NCBI GenBank assembly: GCA_963662245.2
Contig: CAXXVQ010000009.1
Span: 186,001-250,000, forward strand
From: JAFGVL01 sp963662245
GTDB taxonomy: Bacteria > Bacteroidota > Bacteroidia > Bacteroidales > Paludibacteraceae
Direction: 5' to 3'
DNA length: 64,000 bases
Under the pieces are notes generated by a model, which did not search any database, was not told where the DNA came from, and worked only from the letters and a program-made list of their open reading frames with translations. This document shows positions 17,413 to 26,533 of this stretch, piece after piece; position 1 is the first letter of the stretch; every line of letters begins with the position of its first letter. The position numbers and the translations under genes were made by a program.

Positions 17413-18919
17413 ATGAGAAAAATTTTACTACTTGTTGTCTGTGCATATTTGTTATGCACTTACCTGCAAGCTCAAACGCCTGGTATGATTATTAAATCTG
17501 CCGGAGCAGGAGCCTCAATCCTTGACCCCAAATGGAGATGGTTATGTCTCACAAGAAATAGATGGTGTGCAGATTGGGTTTACTAATCCGCCAATCAGTG
17601 ATGTGGAGCAAAGTGAGATACCTTATGTGCCAATTTTTACAACTGATATTTCAGCTGATGTGGAGAAGGGCCCAAGCTGTAAGTTTACTGACTTAGTGGG
17701 AGATTATGCAGCAAATCTGCCAGCAGTATTAATGTACTGGGATACGGCTAATTCTGCTGTTTTATTTAGACTCCGAATTGCAGCCTATTCTCCTAATTCA
17801 AAAGGATACTCCGTTTTGATTGATACAGATCAAAGCTTTGGTTTTTCCGGTGCTACTTCCGACCCCAATGCCCTACCGGGTAATCCGGGTTTTGAAATTG
17901 AGGTAGCCTTAATGACGAATCATGCTGTGGGAGTATATGATGTAGACGGAACTACAAGTCCACAATTAGTGGTTCAGCGCTCTTATGATGATTATGCCCA
18001 AAAATCAATAGCTGGCTCAAATTTCTGCTCCCAAGCTAATGCCTTTTATGATTTTTATGTGCCGGTTTCAGATTTAGCAAGTTTTGGGGTAGATGAGAGT
18101 TCTCCTTTACGATTTGCAGTTATGACCAATATGAGCCCAAGCCCGAGTATTGGTAAAAAGTCTATATCAGATATTGGAGGTATCCCTGAGGGAAATACCA
18201 TAGACGAGAAATTAATTAATGTAATTGAGTCGCAAACGCCAACTCCTGCCGAAGAAATTAATGATGGAATTGAAGAACGCTCAATTTGTCCTGAAATCAA
18301 TTCAGTATTTGTAAGTAGCACAGCCATTAGCGGAACTACTACTGAGGCTGATAGTACTATTATTGAAGTAGTGCTGTATGACTTAGACCATACCACAACC
18401 TTAGGTTCAGATACCTGTATTGCCATGTCTGGCACATGGAGTCTAAATATTGCAGACTTAAGCCCTGCTGTCAGTCTAGAAAATGGGCAGCTAGTAAGAG
18501 CAAGTGCCACAGCTCCCGGTAAAGGGCAGTCTGATGATAGATGTGATGAGGAAGTGGTAGGTATTTGTGAAAATACTACTGAAGCACCCGAAGATGATGA
18601 TATTGATATAGTAGGTGGAGATAAAGGTTATGAGATTACCGTTAATAGAGCGGTAGGGACTAAGGTGTATTTATATAATTCTGATGGAAGCTTATTTAAT
18701 ACAGCTTTGCTTAAAGGAGGAATAAGTAATCCATATACAACAACTAGTAATCCGGAAACAGTCAAATTTGAGTGTCAGACAGGACATTGTTTTACTAGAT
18801 CTGCAGGTTCTAGTGTATACTTAATTAGTTTTGAAGAACCGGGAGCTTGTGAGTCTGAAGAATATATTTCTTGCCATTATACAGAGGAGGTAAGTGCAAA
18901 CACCTACCATTACCACTAG
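17413..18919 (+). CDS. N-terminal part of a large T9SS surface protein (frameshifted)
   Basis: The natural start is ATG 17413, followed by a signal peptide (MRKILLLVVCAYLLCTYLQAQ). One extra base around 17526-17532 (CCCCAAA) shifts the frame, so the open part is 17522-18919. Corrected, it reads KSAGAGASILDPNGDGYVSQ, matching the start of the remnant gene at 25578. The next 230 residues (DLVGDYAANLPAVLMYWD... FYDFYVPVSDLASFG) form a domain shared with that remnant that I cannot name. An Ig-like or Big-type repeat region follows. The frame shifts again at 18898-18900 (one A too many) into the ORF starting at 18894. The whole gene would be 17413-22139, about 1,575 residues. Confidence 0.7.
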
Positions 18920-21900
18920 TCCAATCACAGAAGATAGCGTATCTATTTCCGGTACAGGTACTAGTGCTGATGCACAAATCTTAGTTTATATCAATGGAAG
19001 AAAAGATACAGCCTTAACAGTAGACCCAAGTTCGCCTTATGGATTTACTACACCATTATCAAATTTAGAAATTGGAGATACGATTGAAATTAAGCAAATA
19101 GAGACTTCAAAATGTATTTCTTCTCCTACAACGGTTGTGGTTTCTCGCACTGCCTATTCGCCAGAATTTATAACTGAAGAATGTAATGATAGCTATGACT
19201 TAACATCAGTTAGCGGAACTTCAGTTGAGGCAGAGGGATCAGAGATTACGGTGTATGATCTAAGTTCCGGTAGAACTAGCTTGGGAACTACAATAGTTCA
19301 AGCTAATGGGAGCTGGACTCTTAGTGGAATTTCCATTTCTGCCGGAGACCAAATTACCGCTGCGGTAACAGATGGTTTGTATTTAAGCACAAGTTCTGAT
19401 GCTGATACACTAGTATTCTATGAACGCTATGATTTAACGCCATATACTATAAGTCTTGCTCCAATTACTGAAGGACAAACAACTATAACTGGAACAATTT
19501 TAGGATTAACTTCCCCTATTACTATTCATTTGTATGTGGATAGTGTTCCTTTAGTTACAAAAGAAATTTCGCTTGATGGAAGTTGGGAGCTTATTGGTTT
19601 AAACTCATTTGATTTCCCAACAGCTGCTGAAATTACAGTTCGTGTATCTGATGCTGATAATTGTGAAAGTGAAGAAAGTGGAACTTTAGCAACAGTGCAA
19701 TGTTCAAATCCTGCTGTAGTTACTATAAGCGCAAGTGAACAGTCTTATTGTGATGGAAATTATGGTCAAATAGTGGTGCATAATTCTCAAGAAGGAGTGC
19801 TTTATGAGCCGGTTCTTGCTACTGAAAGATCTACCTTTGGTTATAGTAAAATGGGTAATGGAGGTGATTTAACTCTTATTACTTATCAAATTACAGATAC
19901 CGTAAATGTAAGTGTAAGAGCTTCAAAACTACCGGTAGGAGATTGTGAGTTAATTGTGGCATCTGGGATTGTTTTTTCACCTCATACACTTCCGGGAACT
20001 CCAATAGCTAACCCAATTCAATATTTCTGTGAAACAGGAACATTAGCCGATATGGTTGTGGACTTGCCTGCCAGTTCTTCCGTAAAATGGTATGATGCAT
20101 ATACAGGGGGTGCTGAATTACCATTGTCTACAGCATTGGACTCAGGAGTAACTTATTATGCTGAAGCAATTTGTGATACAACTTATTGTGTGAGTTTAAA
20201 CAGAATAGGTATTACAGCTAATGAAGGTTTGCCACCTGCGCCAACAGGAGACTCTGCACAAATTGTATGTTATGAGTCTACCTTTGCAGATATTGATATG
20301 AATCCTGGAGGTCCCGGTACAGTTGTATGGTATAGCTCTGAAGATAGTGAAACGCCACTTCCAATGGATACTGAGCTTCAGGATGGAGTAATCTATTATG
20401 CTGAAGTTATCCATAATACTTGTTCGAGTGAAACTAGAACTTCAGTTCTAATAACATTAGGTATGGTGCCGGATACTACTCTTTGGATTGGGTTGGGTGA
20501 TAATGCTGACTGGAATAATGCCGATAACTGGAATTTAAAAGTACCAGCAGTTTGTAGTAATGTTGTGATACCAGATGTAGGTAATGGCGTTCAGTATCCT
20601 GTAATCAGTAGCTCTGCAGCATGTAAAAGTATTACTTTCGAACCGGGTGGAGGAGTGCTTGGATTACAGTATCTAACTTATGAAAAAGCTTATGTGCAAC
20701 TGAGCTTACAACGCAACAAATGGTATACGCTTACATCTCCATTGAAAAGTCAGTTCTCAGGTGATTATTATTTTGAAGGAGCTCCTCGTTCATATATGAT
20801 GTTATTTGATGAAGTAAATCCTGATAAATTAGGGGATGGTGTGGTTGTAGGAAATTGGACCAGTCCATTTGCAAATATTATGGTGCCATTAACTCCTGGT
20901 ATGGGATTTGGTTTTTGGGTGGATTCGGTAGAGTTTGATTTCCCTAATCCAATCATTGTAAATACCAACGATAAAATGGTTTATTTCCCAAGAGAGAGCG
21001 CTCCCGATGTTCTTTTGAATACAGTAACTCCATATAGCGGACTAACCGGAAAACTATATCCAACCATTGCCAAAACTTTACCTAGAGATGCCTCTGTTGC
21101 TTATAGGTTTGCTATGGAAAATGCAGAAGGGGTATTAGAAGATGTGCGAGTAAATATTAAGCCTGGACTAAACCTTATCGGTAATCCGTTGATGACACAC
21201 TTGGACTTTGATGCATTGTATTTGAGCAATGAAGATAAAATTAGTAACAAAGTAAAATTCTGGAATGGAACTACATTTGTGACTTATATGTCAGGTTCAG
21301 AGATTTCGTCAGATATGAATCTTGATTATACTAAGATCCCTCCAATGCAAGCATTCTTTGTAGAAGGGAAACCTTTTATTGGTGAAGATACTCAACTTGA
21401 TATAAATTTAGCTGAACACTTTGTAGCTGATACTGTAACTAAACTTCGAGCAGCTAAGGTGTTGCCAAAACAGCTGCTGCAGGTAAAAGCGTCCATAAAT
21501 GATTTGGGAAGTTCAACAGTAGTAGCAAGACGCAGTGCTGCTACAAATGGTTATGATGATCAAGATGCATTCAAATTGTTTACTCAGTACAAAGAAGTGC
21601 CTGAGGTATACACTATTGCAGACTTTAGGTCATTAGATATAAATCAGTTTAGTAATCTGCCTTATATGGTTCCACTAGGAGTGCAATCATCCTCAGTTGG
21701 GTTTGTATTGCTTGAGTTTATTAATGCACAAAGCTTTGAAGGAATTGATGTAACTCTATTAAACACGATGACCGGAGAGCAACAAAATCTAAAAATGAAC
21801 AATGCATATACATTATATAATGATGGAGTATTGTCAGACGGTAGTTTGTTTATCGAATTCCGAGAAGCAAATACAACTACTGAGATTGATGAAAATAACA

Positions 21901-22139
21901 TGTGTTCAGGCAGATGTGTGTCAGTATATGCTGAGAATGGGACTGTATACGCAACCAGTCCGCCGGATGAAAAAATTCTTAGATTTACTTTGTGGGAAGA
22001 ACGCGGAACGCAAATATGTAGTGTTAAAGATTTAAATACAAATGAGTATCAAGTAAAAGTAAATGTTGAGAGTCAAATCTGTGTGGCACGGGTACAAACA
22101 GAAAGTAGAACTTATGTGGTAAAAGTTTTTGTAAGATAA
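18894..22139 (+). CDS. C-terminal part of the large T9SS surface protein, with Ig-like repeats
   Basis: 1,081-residue ORF opening at a chance GTG. It is really the continuation of the 17413 gene (reading EEVSATPTITTSP across the shift). Residues about 5-285 are tandem Big/Ig-like repeats (SISGTGTSADAQILVYING, SVSGTSVEAEGSEITVYD, GSWTLSG, TITGTILG). Residues about 370-530 hold two PKD/Ig-like units ending in VKWYDAYTGGAELPL and VVWYSSEDSETPLPM. The island's shared block starts near residue 540 and the T9SS sorting tail ends at VVKVFVR. The stretch from about 20631 to the stop is nearly identical in DNA to 23510-25018 of the lectin gene. Likely a long, rod-like surface adhesin. Confidence 0.75.
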   Translation: MQTPTITTSPITEDSVSISGTGTSADAQILVYINGRKDTALTVDPSSPYGFTTPLSNLEIGDTIEIKQIETSKCISSPTTVVVSRTAYSPEFITEECNDSYDLTSVSGTSVEAEGSEITVYDLSSGRTSLGTTIVQANGSWTLSGISISAGDQITAAVTDGLYLSTSSDADTLVFYERYDLTPYTISLAPITEGQTTITGTILGLTSPITIHLYVDSVPLVTKEISLDGSWELIGLNSFDFPTAAEITVRVSDADNCESEESGTLATVQCSNPAVVTISASEQSYCDGNYGQIVVHNSQEGVLYEPVLATERSTFGYSKMGNGGDLTLITYQITDTVNVSVRASKLPVGDCELIVASGIVFSPHTLPGTPIANPIQYFCETGTLADMVVDLPASSSVKWYDAYTGGAELPLSTALDSGVTYYAEAICDTTYCVSLNRIGITANEGLPPAPTGDSAQIVCYESTFADIDMNPGGPGTVVWYSSEDSETPLPMDTELQDGVIYYAEVIHNTCSSETRTSVLITLGMVPDTTLWIGLGDNADWNNADNWNLKVPAVCSNVVIPDVGNGVQYPVISSSAACKSITFEPGGGVLGLQYLTYEKAYVQLSLQRNKWYTLTSPLKSQFSGDYYFEGAPRSYMMLFDEVNPDKLGDGVVVGNWTSPFANIMVPLTPGMGFGFWVDSVEFDFPNPIIVNTNDKMVYFPRESAPDVLLNTVTPYSGLTGKLYPTIAKTLPRDASVAYRFAMENAEGVLEDVRVNIKPGLNLIGNPLMTHLDFDALYLSNEDKISNKVKFWNGTTFVTYMSGSEISSDMNLDYTKIPPMQAFFVEGKPFIGEDTQLDINLAEHFVADTVTKLRAAKVLPKQLLQVKASINDLGSSTVVARRSAATNGYDDQDAFKLFTQYKEVPEVYTIADFRSLDINQFSNLPYMVPLGVQSSSVGFVLLEFINAQSFEGIDVTLLNTMTGEQQNLKMNNAYTLYNDGVLSDGSLFIEFREANTTTEIDENNMCSGRCVSVYAENGTVYATSPPDEKILRFTLWEERGTQICSVKDLNTNEYQVKVNVESQICVARVQTESRTYVVKVFVR
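20631..22139 (+). repeat. 1.5-kb near-identical repeat, copy A
   Basis: Matches 23510-25018 at a constant offset of 2,879 bases with no gaps. I counted about 15 base differences by eye (about 99% identity), with the last few dozen bases more divergent. Upstream of the boundary (TTACTTTCGAACCGGG) similarity falls off abruptly, as after gene conversion or a recent recombination. Confidence 0.9.
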
Positions 22140-22248
22140 TAGATGAGCTTTCGTTAAATTTAGTTAGGGACAAGGAGAAATTCTAGTTCCTAACTAAACT
22201 ATCAATGCTTCAAAGTAGCATAAGCCTATTGTGTTCTGTTTATTTATT

Positions 22249-22313
22249 TCTTATCTTTATATTTCCTCTCTAAAAAAATAAGAGGGAGGGCATTGGATCT
22301 TAAGGGCTACCAA
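22249..22313 (+). promoter_or_regulatory. Shared leader element: hairpin plus GGGCTACCAA (copy 2)
   Basis: TTATCTTTA, a near-consensus -7 sequence, is followed by CCTCTCT (about 22265-22271), which can pair with AGAGGGAGG (22281-22289). Then GGGCTACCAA lies at 22304-22313, 41 bases before ATG 22355. The order and spacing match the copy before 17413, although the bases between differ, which suggests conserved structure and not simple duplication. Confidence 0.45.
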
Positions 22314-22354
22314 ATCTTTATAGAGTATATAGTGATATTGAAATATAATACCTT

Positions 22355-25018
22355 ATGACCATGAAAAAAATCTACTCACCTAAATCTATCCTAATATTTA
22401 TATTAGCGAATTTTTGCGCTGCAAGTATAAGTGCAGCTAATATTCCCATATCTATTTATAGTCCTGATTTTAGTTCATCGTATATTGATAATTGGACTCT
22501 TAATGGAAATAGTACTGTTATTGATAACCGTATGCGGTTGACTGATGATGTGACGAATCAGATTGGTACCATCTTCTGGACTAGTAAAATATGTAATGGA
22601 GATGGCATGAAGTTCAGTTCCTTCTTTACTTATGAAATTGATAAGACTAACTCTCAGGCTGATGGTATTGTGTTTATAATCCAGCAGTACTCTAATAATT
22701 TTGGAGAAGAGGGGGAAGGTATGGGTTATTTAAGCCTGCCCGGTAAATCTATTGCTGTAGAGTTTGATACATATCGAAACTTAAGCCAAGGAGACCCTGA
22801 TAATGGACATATCGCAATTAATATCAATGGTTCTGTAGATCATGATGATAATGCTAGCTATATGGGACTTCCAAAATCTTCAATATTAATTGATGAAGAT
22901 GATTTGTATGCCTTAGGGATTGATATAGTGGATGATGAGCAGACTAAATATGTATGGGTAGATTATGATGGGACTAATCTTCAGGTGAGAATTAGTAATA
23001 CAGTAACAAGGCCAGCCACTGCAGTTATTGATATTGCATATGATTTAGTTTCATATTTTGAGGGTAAAAGTACTTTTTTTGGTTTTGGTTCTGCCACTGG
23101 AGCTAGTCATGAGAAACATTATATTGAGTCAGTTTATATTCAGAATAGATATGCCCCAATTGATCTCGAAAATTTTAGTTATGAACAAGGAGATTTTTCT
23201 ACAGCTTCGGATACTACAGTAAGTATTTGTGAAGGGGCTAGTTATTCATTTAATGGGGAAGAATTTTCGGCAGATACAGTGGTTACCTTTAATTTTGTAA
23301 ATGCAGTAGGTTGTGATAGTACTGCAAGCCTGATTCTAGATGTTGCTCCTACCGAAACTAGATGGACAGGCTTTGGTGCTGATGCTAATTGGGCCAATCC
23401 CAATAACTGGAACCCTAAACCGCCTACTGCATGTACCAATGTCACTATTCCCGATGTAGGAAATGGAGTTGAATACCCCGTAATTTCGGCTGGAGCCGCT
23501 TGTAAGAATATTACTTTCGAACCGGGTGGAGGAGTGCTTGGATTACAGTATCTAACTTATGAAAAAGCGTATGTGCAACTGAGCTTACAACGCAACAAAT
23601 GGTATACGCTTACATCTCCATTGAAAAGTCAGTTCTCAGGTGATTATTATTTTGAAGGAGCTCCTCGTTCATATATGATGTTATTTGATGAAGTAAATCC
23701 TGATAAATTAGGGGATGGTGTGGTTGTAGGAAATTGGACTAGTCCATTTGTAAATATGATGGTGCCATTAACTCCTGGTATGGGATTTGGTTTTTGGGTG
23801 GATTCGGTAGAGTTTGATTTCCCTAATCCAATCATTGTAAATACCAACGATAAAATGGTTTATTTCCCAAGAGAGAGCGCTCCCGATGTTCTTTTGAATA
23901 CAGTAACTCCATATAGCGGCATAACCGGAAAACTATATCCAACCATTGCCAAAACTTTACCTAGAGATGCCTCTGTTGCTTATAGGTTTGCTATGGAAAA
24001 TGCAGAAGGGGTATTAGAAGATGTGCGAGTAAATATTAAGCCTGGACTAAACCTTATCGGTAATCCGTTGATGACACACTTGGACTTTGATGCATTGTAT
24101 TTGAGCAATGAAGATAAAATTAGTAACAAAGTAAAATTCTGGAATGGAACTACATTTGTGACTTATATGTCAGGTTCAGAGATTTCGTCAGATATGAATC
24201 TTGATTATACTAAGATCCCTCCAATGCAAGCATTCTTTGTAGAAGGGAAACCTTTTATTGGTGAAGATACTCAACTTGATATAAATTTAGCTGAACACTT
24301 TGTAGCTGATACTGTAACTAAACTTCGAGCAGCTAAGGTGTTGCCAAAACAGCTGCTGCAGGTAAAAGCGTCCATAAATGATTTGGGAAGTTCAACAGTA
24401 GTAGCAAGACGCAGTGCTGCTACAAATGGTTATGATGATCAAGATGCATTCAAATTGTTTACTCAGTACAAAGAAGTGCCTGAGGTATACACTATTGCAG
24501 ACTTTAGGTCATTAGACATAAATCAGTTTAGTAATCTGCCTTATATGGTTCCACTAGGAGTGCAATCATCCTCAGTTGGGTTTGTATTGCTTGAGTTTAT
24601 TAATGCACAAAGCTTTGAAGGAATTGATGTAACTCTATTAAACACGATGACCGGAGAGCAACAAAATCTAAAAATGAACAATGCATATACATTATATAAT
24701 GATGGAGTATTGTCAGACGGTAGTTTGTTTATCGAATTCCGAGAAGCAAATACAACTACTGAGATTGATGAAAATAACATGTGTTCAGGCAGATGTGTGT
24801 CAGTATATGCTGAGAATGGGACTGTATACGCAACCAGTCCGCCGGATGATAAAATTCTTAGATTTACTTTGTGGGAAGAACGCGGAACGCAAATATGTAG
24901 TGTAAAAGACTTGAATACAAATGAGTATCAAGTAAAAGTAAATGATGAGAGTCAAATCTGTGTGGCACGGGTACAAACAGAAAGTAGAACTTATGTGGTA
25001 AAAGTTATGGTAAAATAG
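22355..25018 (+). CDS. T9SS-secreted L-type lectin protein (copy 2)
   Basis: 887-residue paralogue of the gene at 7939. Signal peptide about 1-28, then an L-type lectin domain about 29-270 (QADGIVFIIQQ, SIAVEFDTYRN, DPDNGHIAININ, FFGFGSATGASHEKH), an Ig-like linker with SICEGASYSFNGEEF, the island's shared block from about 335, and the T9SS sorting tail ending VVKVMVK. The N-terminal half resembles copy 1, whereas the C-terminal half is almost identical to the gene that ends at 22139. It is therefore a mosaic. Start: two in-frame ATGs (22355 and 22361) are possible. The GGGCTACCAA leader lies just upstream. Terminator at 25054. Confidence 0.85.
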   Translation: MTMKKIYSPKSILIFILANFCAASISAANIPISIYSPDFSSSYIDNWTLNGNSTVIDNRMRLTDDVTNQIGTIFWTSKICNGDGMKFSSFFTYEIDKTNSQADGIVFIIQQYSNNFGEEGEGMGYLSLPGKSIAVEFDTYRNLSQGDPDNGHIAININGSVDHDDNASYMGLPKSSILIDEDDLYALGIDIVDDEQTKYVWVDYDGTNLQVRISNTVTRPATAVIDIAYDLVSYFEGKSTFFGFGSATGASHEKHYIESVYIQNRYAPIDLENFSYEQGDFSTASDTTVSICEGASYSFNGEEFSADTVVTFNFVNAVGCDSTASLILDVAPTETRWTGFGADANWANPNNWNPKPPTACTNVTIPDVGNGVEYPVISAGAACKNITFEPGGGVLGLQYLTYEKAYVQLSLQRNKWYTLTSPLKSQFSGDYYFEGAPRSYMMLFDEVNPDKLGDGVVVGNWTSPFVNMMVPLTPGMGFGFWVDSVEFDFPNPIIVNTNDKMVYFPRESAPDVLLNTVTPYSGITGKLYPTIAKTLPRDASVAYRFAMENAEGVLEDVRVNIKPGLNLIGNPLMTHLDFDALYLSNEDKISNKVKFWNGTTFVTYMSGSEISSDMNLDYTKIPPMQAFFVEGKPFIGEDTQLDINLAEHFVADTVTKLRAAKVLPKQLLQVKASINDLGSSTVVARRSAATNGYDDQDAFKLFTQYKEVPEVYTIADFRSLDINQFSNLPYMVPLGVQSSSVGFVLLEFINAQSFEGIDVTLLNTMTGEQQNLKMNNAYTLYNDGVLSDGSLFIEFREANTTTEIDENNMCSGRCVSVYAENGTVYATSPPDDKILRFTLWEERGTQICSVKDLNTNEYQVKVNDESQICVARVQTESRTYVVKVMVK
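23510..25018 (+). repeat. 1.5-kb near-identical repeat, copy B
   Basis: Partner of 20631-22139. The changes are mostly scattered single bases, several of them synonymous. Confidence 0.9.
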
Positions 25019-25053
25019 GCTTATAATATTTTATAATTTTAGGTTGTTGTAAG

Positions 25054-25086
25054 GAAAAGGGACAAGGTAAATTCTTGTCCTTTTTT
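25054..25086 (+). terminator. Rho-independent terminator after the second lectin gene
   Basis: Stem AAAAGGGACAAG / CTTGTCCTTTTT (one mismatch) followed by T's, about 36 bases after the stop. Confidence 0.75.
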
Positions 25087-25190
25087 CTTGTTATTATAAT
25101 TATAAGTTGTAGCGAAAAACATCATCTGATTGGGATAACCAAACACATTTTTTTGTACCTTTAATACTGTATTAAATAAAATAAGAGCGC

Positions 25191-25462
25191 TTATTAAAGC
25201 AGTCATGGTCGGAAGATTTTAATGGGAATAGTAAAGTCAAAGCAAGCTTTTTTAATAGCACGGTGCGGTGCACCTTATCTCTTGTTCTAAATATGACTTA
25301 TACTAATAGAACGCTGCTATGCAGCTAAAGGTGCAGCGCACCATGCTATTGGTAGAAAAGGTTTTATGTATCGATATTTCTTTTAGGTACAGCGTACCGT
25401 GCTATTAAATTACTTATAATTTATTGGCAAATATTTTCTCCCGACCACGACTGCTTATTAAA
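25191..25462. mobile_element. MITE-like element with terminal inverted repeats and 8-bp target duplication
   Basis: A 256-base non-coding unit (25199-25454) ends in 14-bp inverted repeats, GCAGTCATGGTCGG and CCGACCACGACTGC, with one mismatch. It is flanked on both sides by the direct repeat TTATTAAA (25191-25198 and 25455-25462), as expected for a target-site duplication. Inside are several palindromes (GCACGGTGCGGTGCACC, CGCTGCTATGCAGC, GGTGCAGCGCACC, GGTACAGCGTACC). There is no transposase, so it would have been moved in trans. It sits between the second lectin gene and the degraded gene at 25578. Confidence 0.7.
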
Positions 25463-25577
25463 GCCCATTAATTTTGTTTATATTATGTTTTAGACTTCAT
25501 TTTTAGTGCCTCATGAAATGATTCCCAATTCGTTGAGATGAGTTCCATCCGACACTAATTTTTAAAATTAGAAACGG

Positions 25578-26423
25578 ATGAAAAAAAGTCTACTCCTAAT
25601 GATTTCTTTCCCCTTGAGCTGTATTATGCTTGCTCAAACTTCAGGGTTTATTGTAAAGTCTGCCGGTACAGGAGCGACAGGTTTAGACCCTGATGGTGAT
25701 GGATATGTATCGTTAAAGACTAATGGACTACAAATCGGATTCACAAACCCTCCTAGCAGTGATTTGATTCAAAGCGAAATCCCTTATGCACCCATTGTAA
25801 AGAAAGATTCTGTAGCCGATTTATTACAAGGCTCGGATTGTTATTTTTCAGATCTTGTAGGAACAGATTGACTAATCAACATGCAATTCTTGCATACTTT
25901 GACGGAACAAATATTATGTTTCAACTCTTTGGTCGATGATGTTTCTGTGGCATTAAATGGTTTTGGTGCAATTAACTGGTATGATAGTCCTGAGGCACAG
26001 AACCCACTTAATCCATCAACATTTGCAGGAATGGATGTTACATTGTTTAACACCTCAACCGGTGAGCAACAAAATCTGAAATTTGATAATGATTATACAT
26101 TCTATAGTGATGAACCTAATCTTGAAGGAATGTTGTTTATTGAATTTAGACAAGCTACTGTTACAGGTGTTCAAGATAATGAGGTATGCTATAGTGATTG
26201 TATATCTATTTATGCTAAAGAAAATCATGTATATGTTTACAGTTCACCAAATGAGAAAATTTTAAACCTTACTTTGTTGGAAGAATCAGGAATGCAACTT
26301 TATAGAAACTACAATATGAATACAAACAGTTTTGATATTCAGACAGAAACGGAATCAACCATTTTTGTTGCCTGAGTAGAAACGGATAAGAGAGTTTCTG
26401 CTGTTAAATTAGTCATGAAGTAG
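25578..26423 (+). pseudogene. Degenerate remnant of a T9SS surface protein gene
   Basis: Starts like the 17413 gene: signal peptide, then KSAGTGATGLDPDGDGYVSLKTNGLQIGFTNPPSS to about codon 95. A frameshift near 25866-25872 follows; the next frame reads LTNQHAILAYFDGTNIMFQLFGR. It then jumps to part of an Ig-like unit (VALNGFGAINWYDSPEAQNPLNP) and again, in mid-domain, to the sorting-tail region (AGMDVTLFNTSTGEQQNLKFDND...). At least two internal deletions are needed to explain it. A TGA at 26373-26375 interrupts the end where a relative has Arg (VARVETDKRVSAVKLVMK). Unlike the shifts at 14.6-18.9 kb, this is clear gene decay. Confidence 0.85.
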
Positions 26424-26480
26424 ATTACTGAAAAGGGCTAATTTAGAACTATTACTATCTAATATTATTTAGAATCTTTG

Positions 26481-26510
26481 TTGATTAATATCTGTAAATA
26501 ATTAATTTTG
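26481..26510 (+). promoter_or_regulatory. Promoter of the hemerythrin gene
   Basis: TTG at 26481-26483, 19 bases, then TAATTTTG at 26503-26510 fit the Bacteroidetes consensus. An imperfect FNR/CRP-type half-palindrome, TTGATTAATATCTG, overlaps the -33 box (8 of 10 consensus positions of TTGAT-N4-ATCAA). Confidence 0.55.
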
Positions 26511-26533
26511 AGACATATTAAGTGCCAACTGAA

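Noticed and set aside
22159..22198. Hairpin TTTAGTTAGG / CCTAACTAAA after the 22139 stop as a terminator
   Set aside because: The loop is long and there is no T run after the stem, so it is not listed as a terminator.
25199..25454. CRISPR array suggested by repeated palindromes
   Set aside because: Units are irregular in length and spacing, differ in sequence, and end in inverted repeats with a target duplication; no cas genes are present.
10848..26423. Prophage or integrative element as the source of the island
   Set aside because: No integrase, structural phage or conjugation genes and no attachment site repeats around the island; the content is consistently T9SS cargo.
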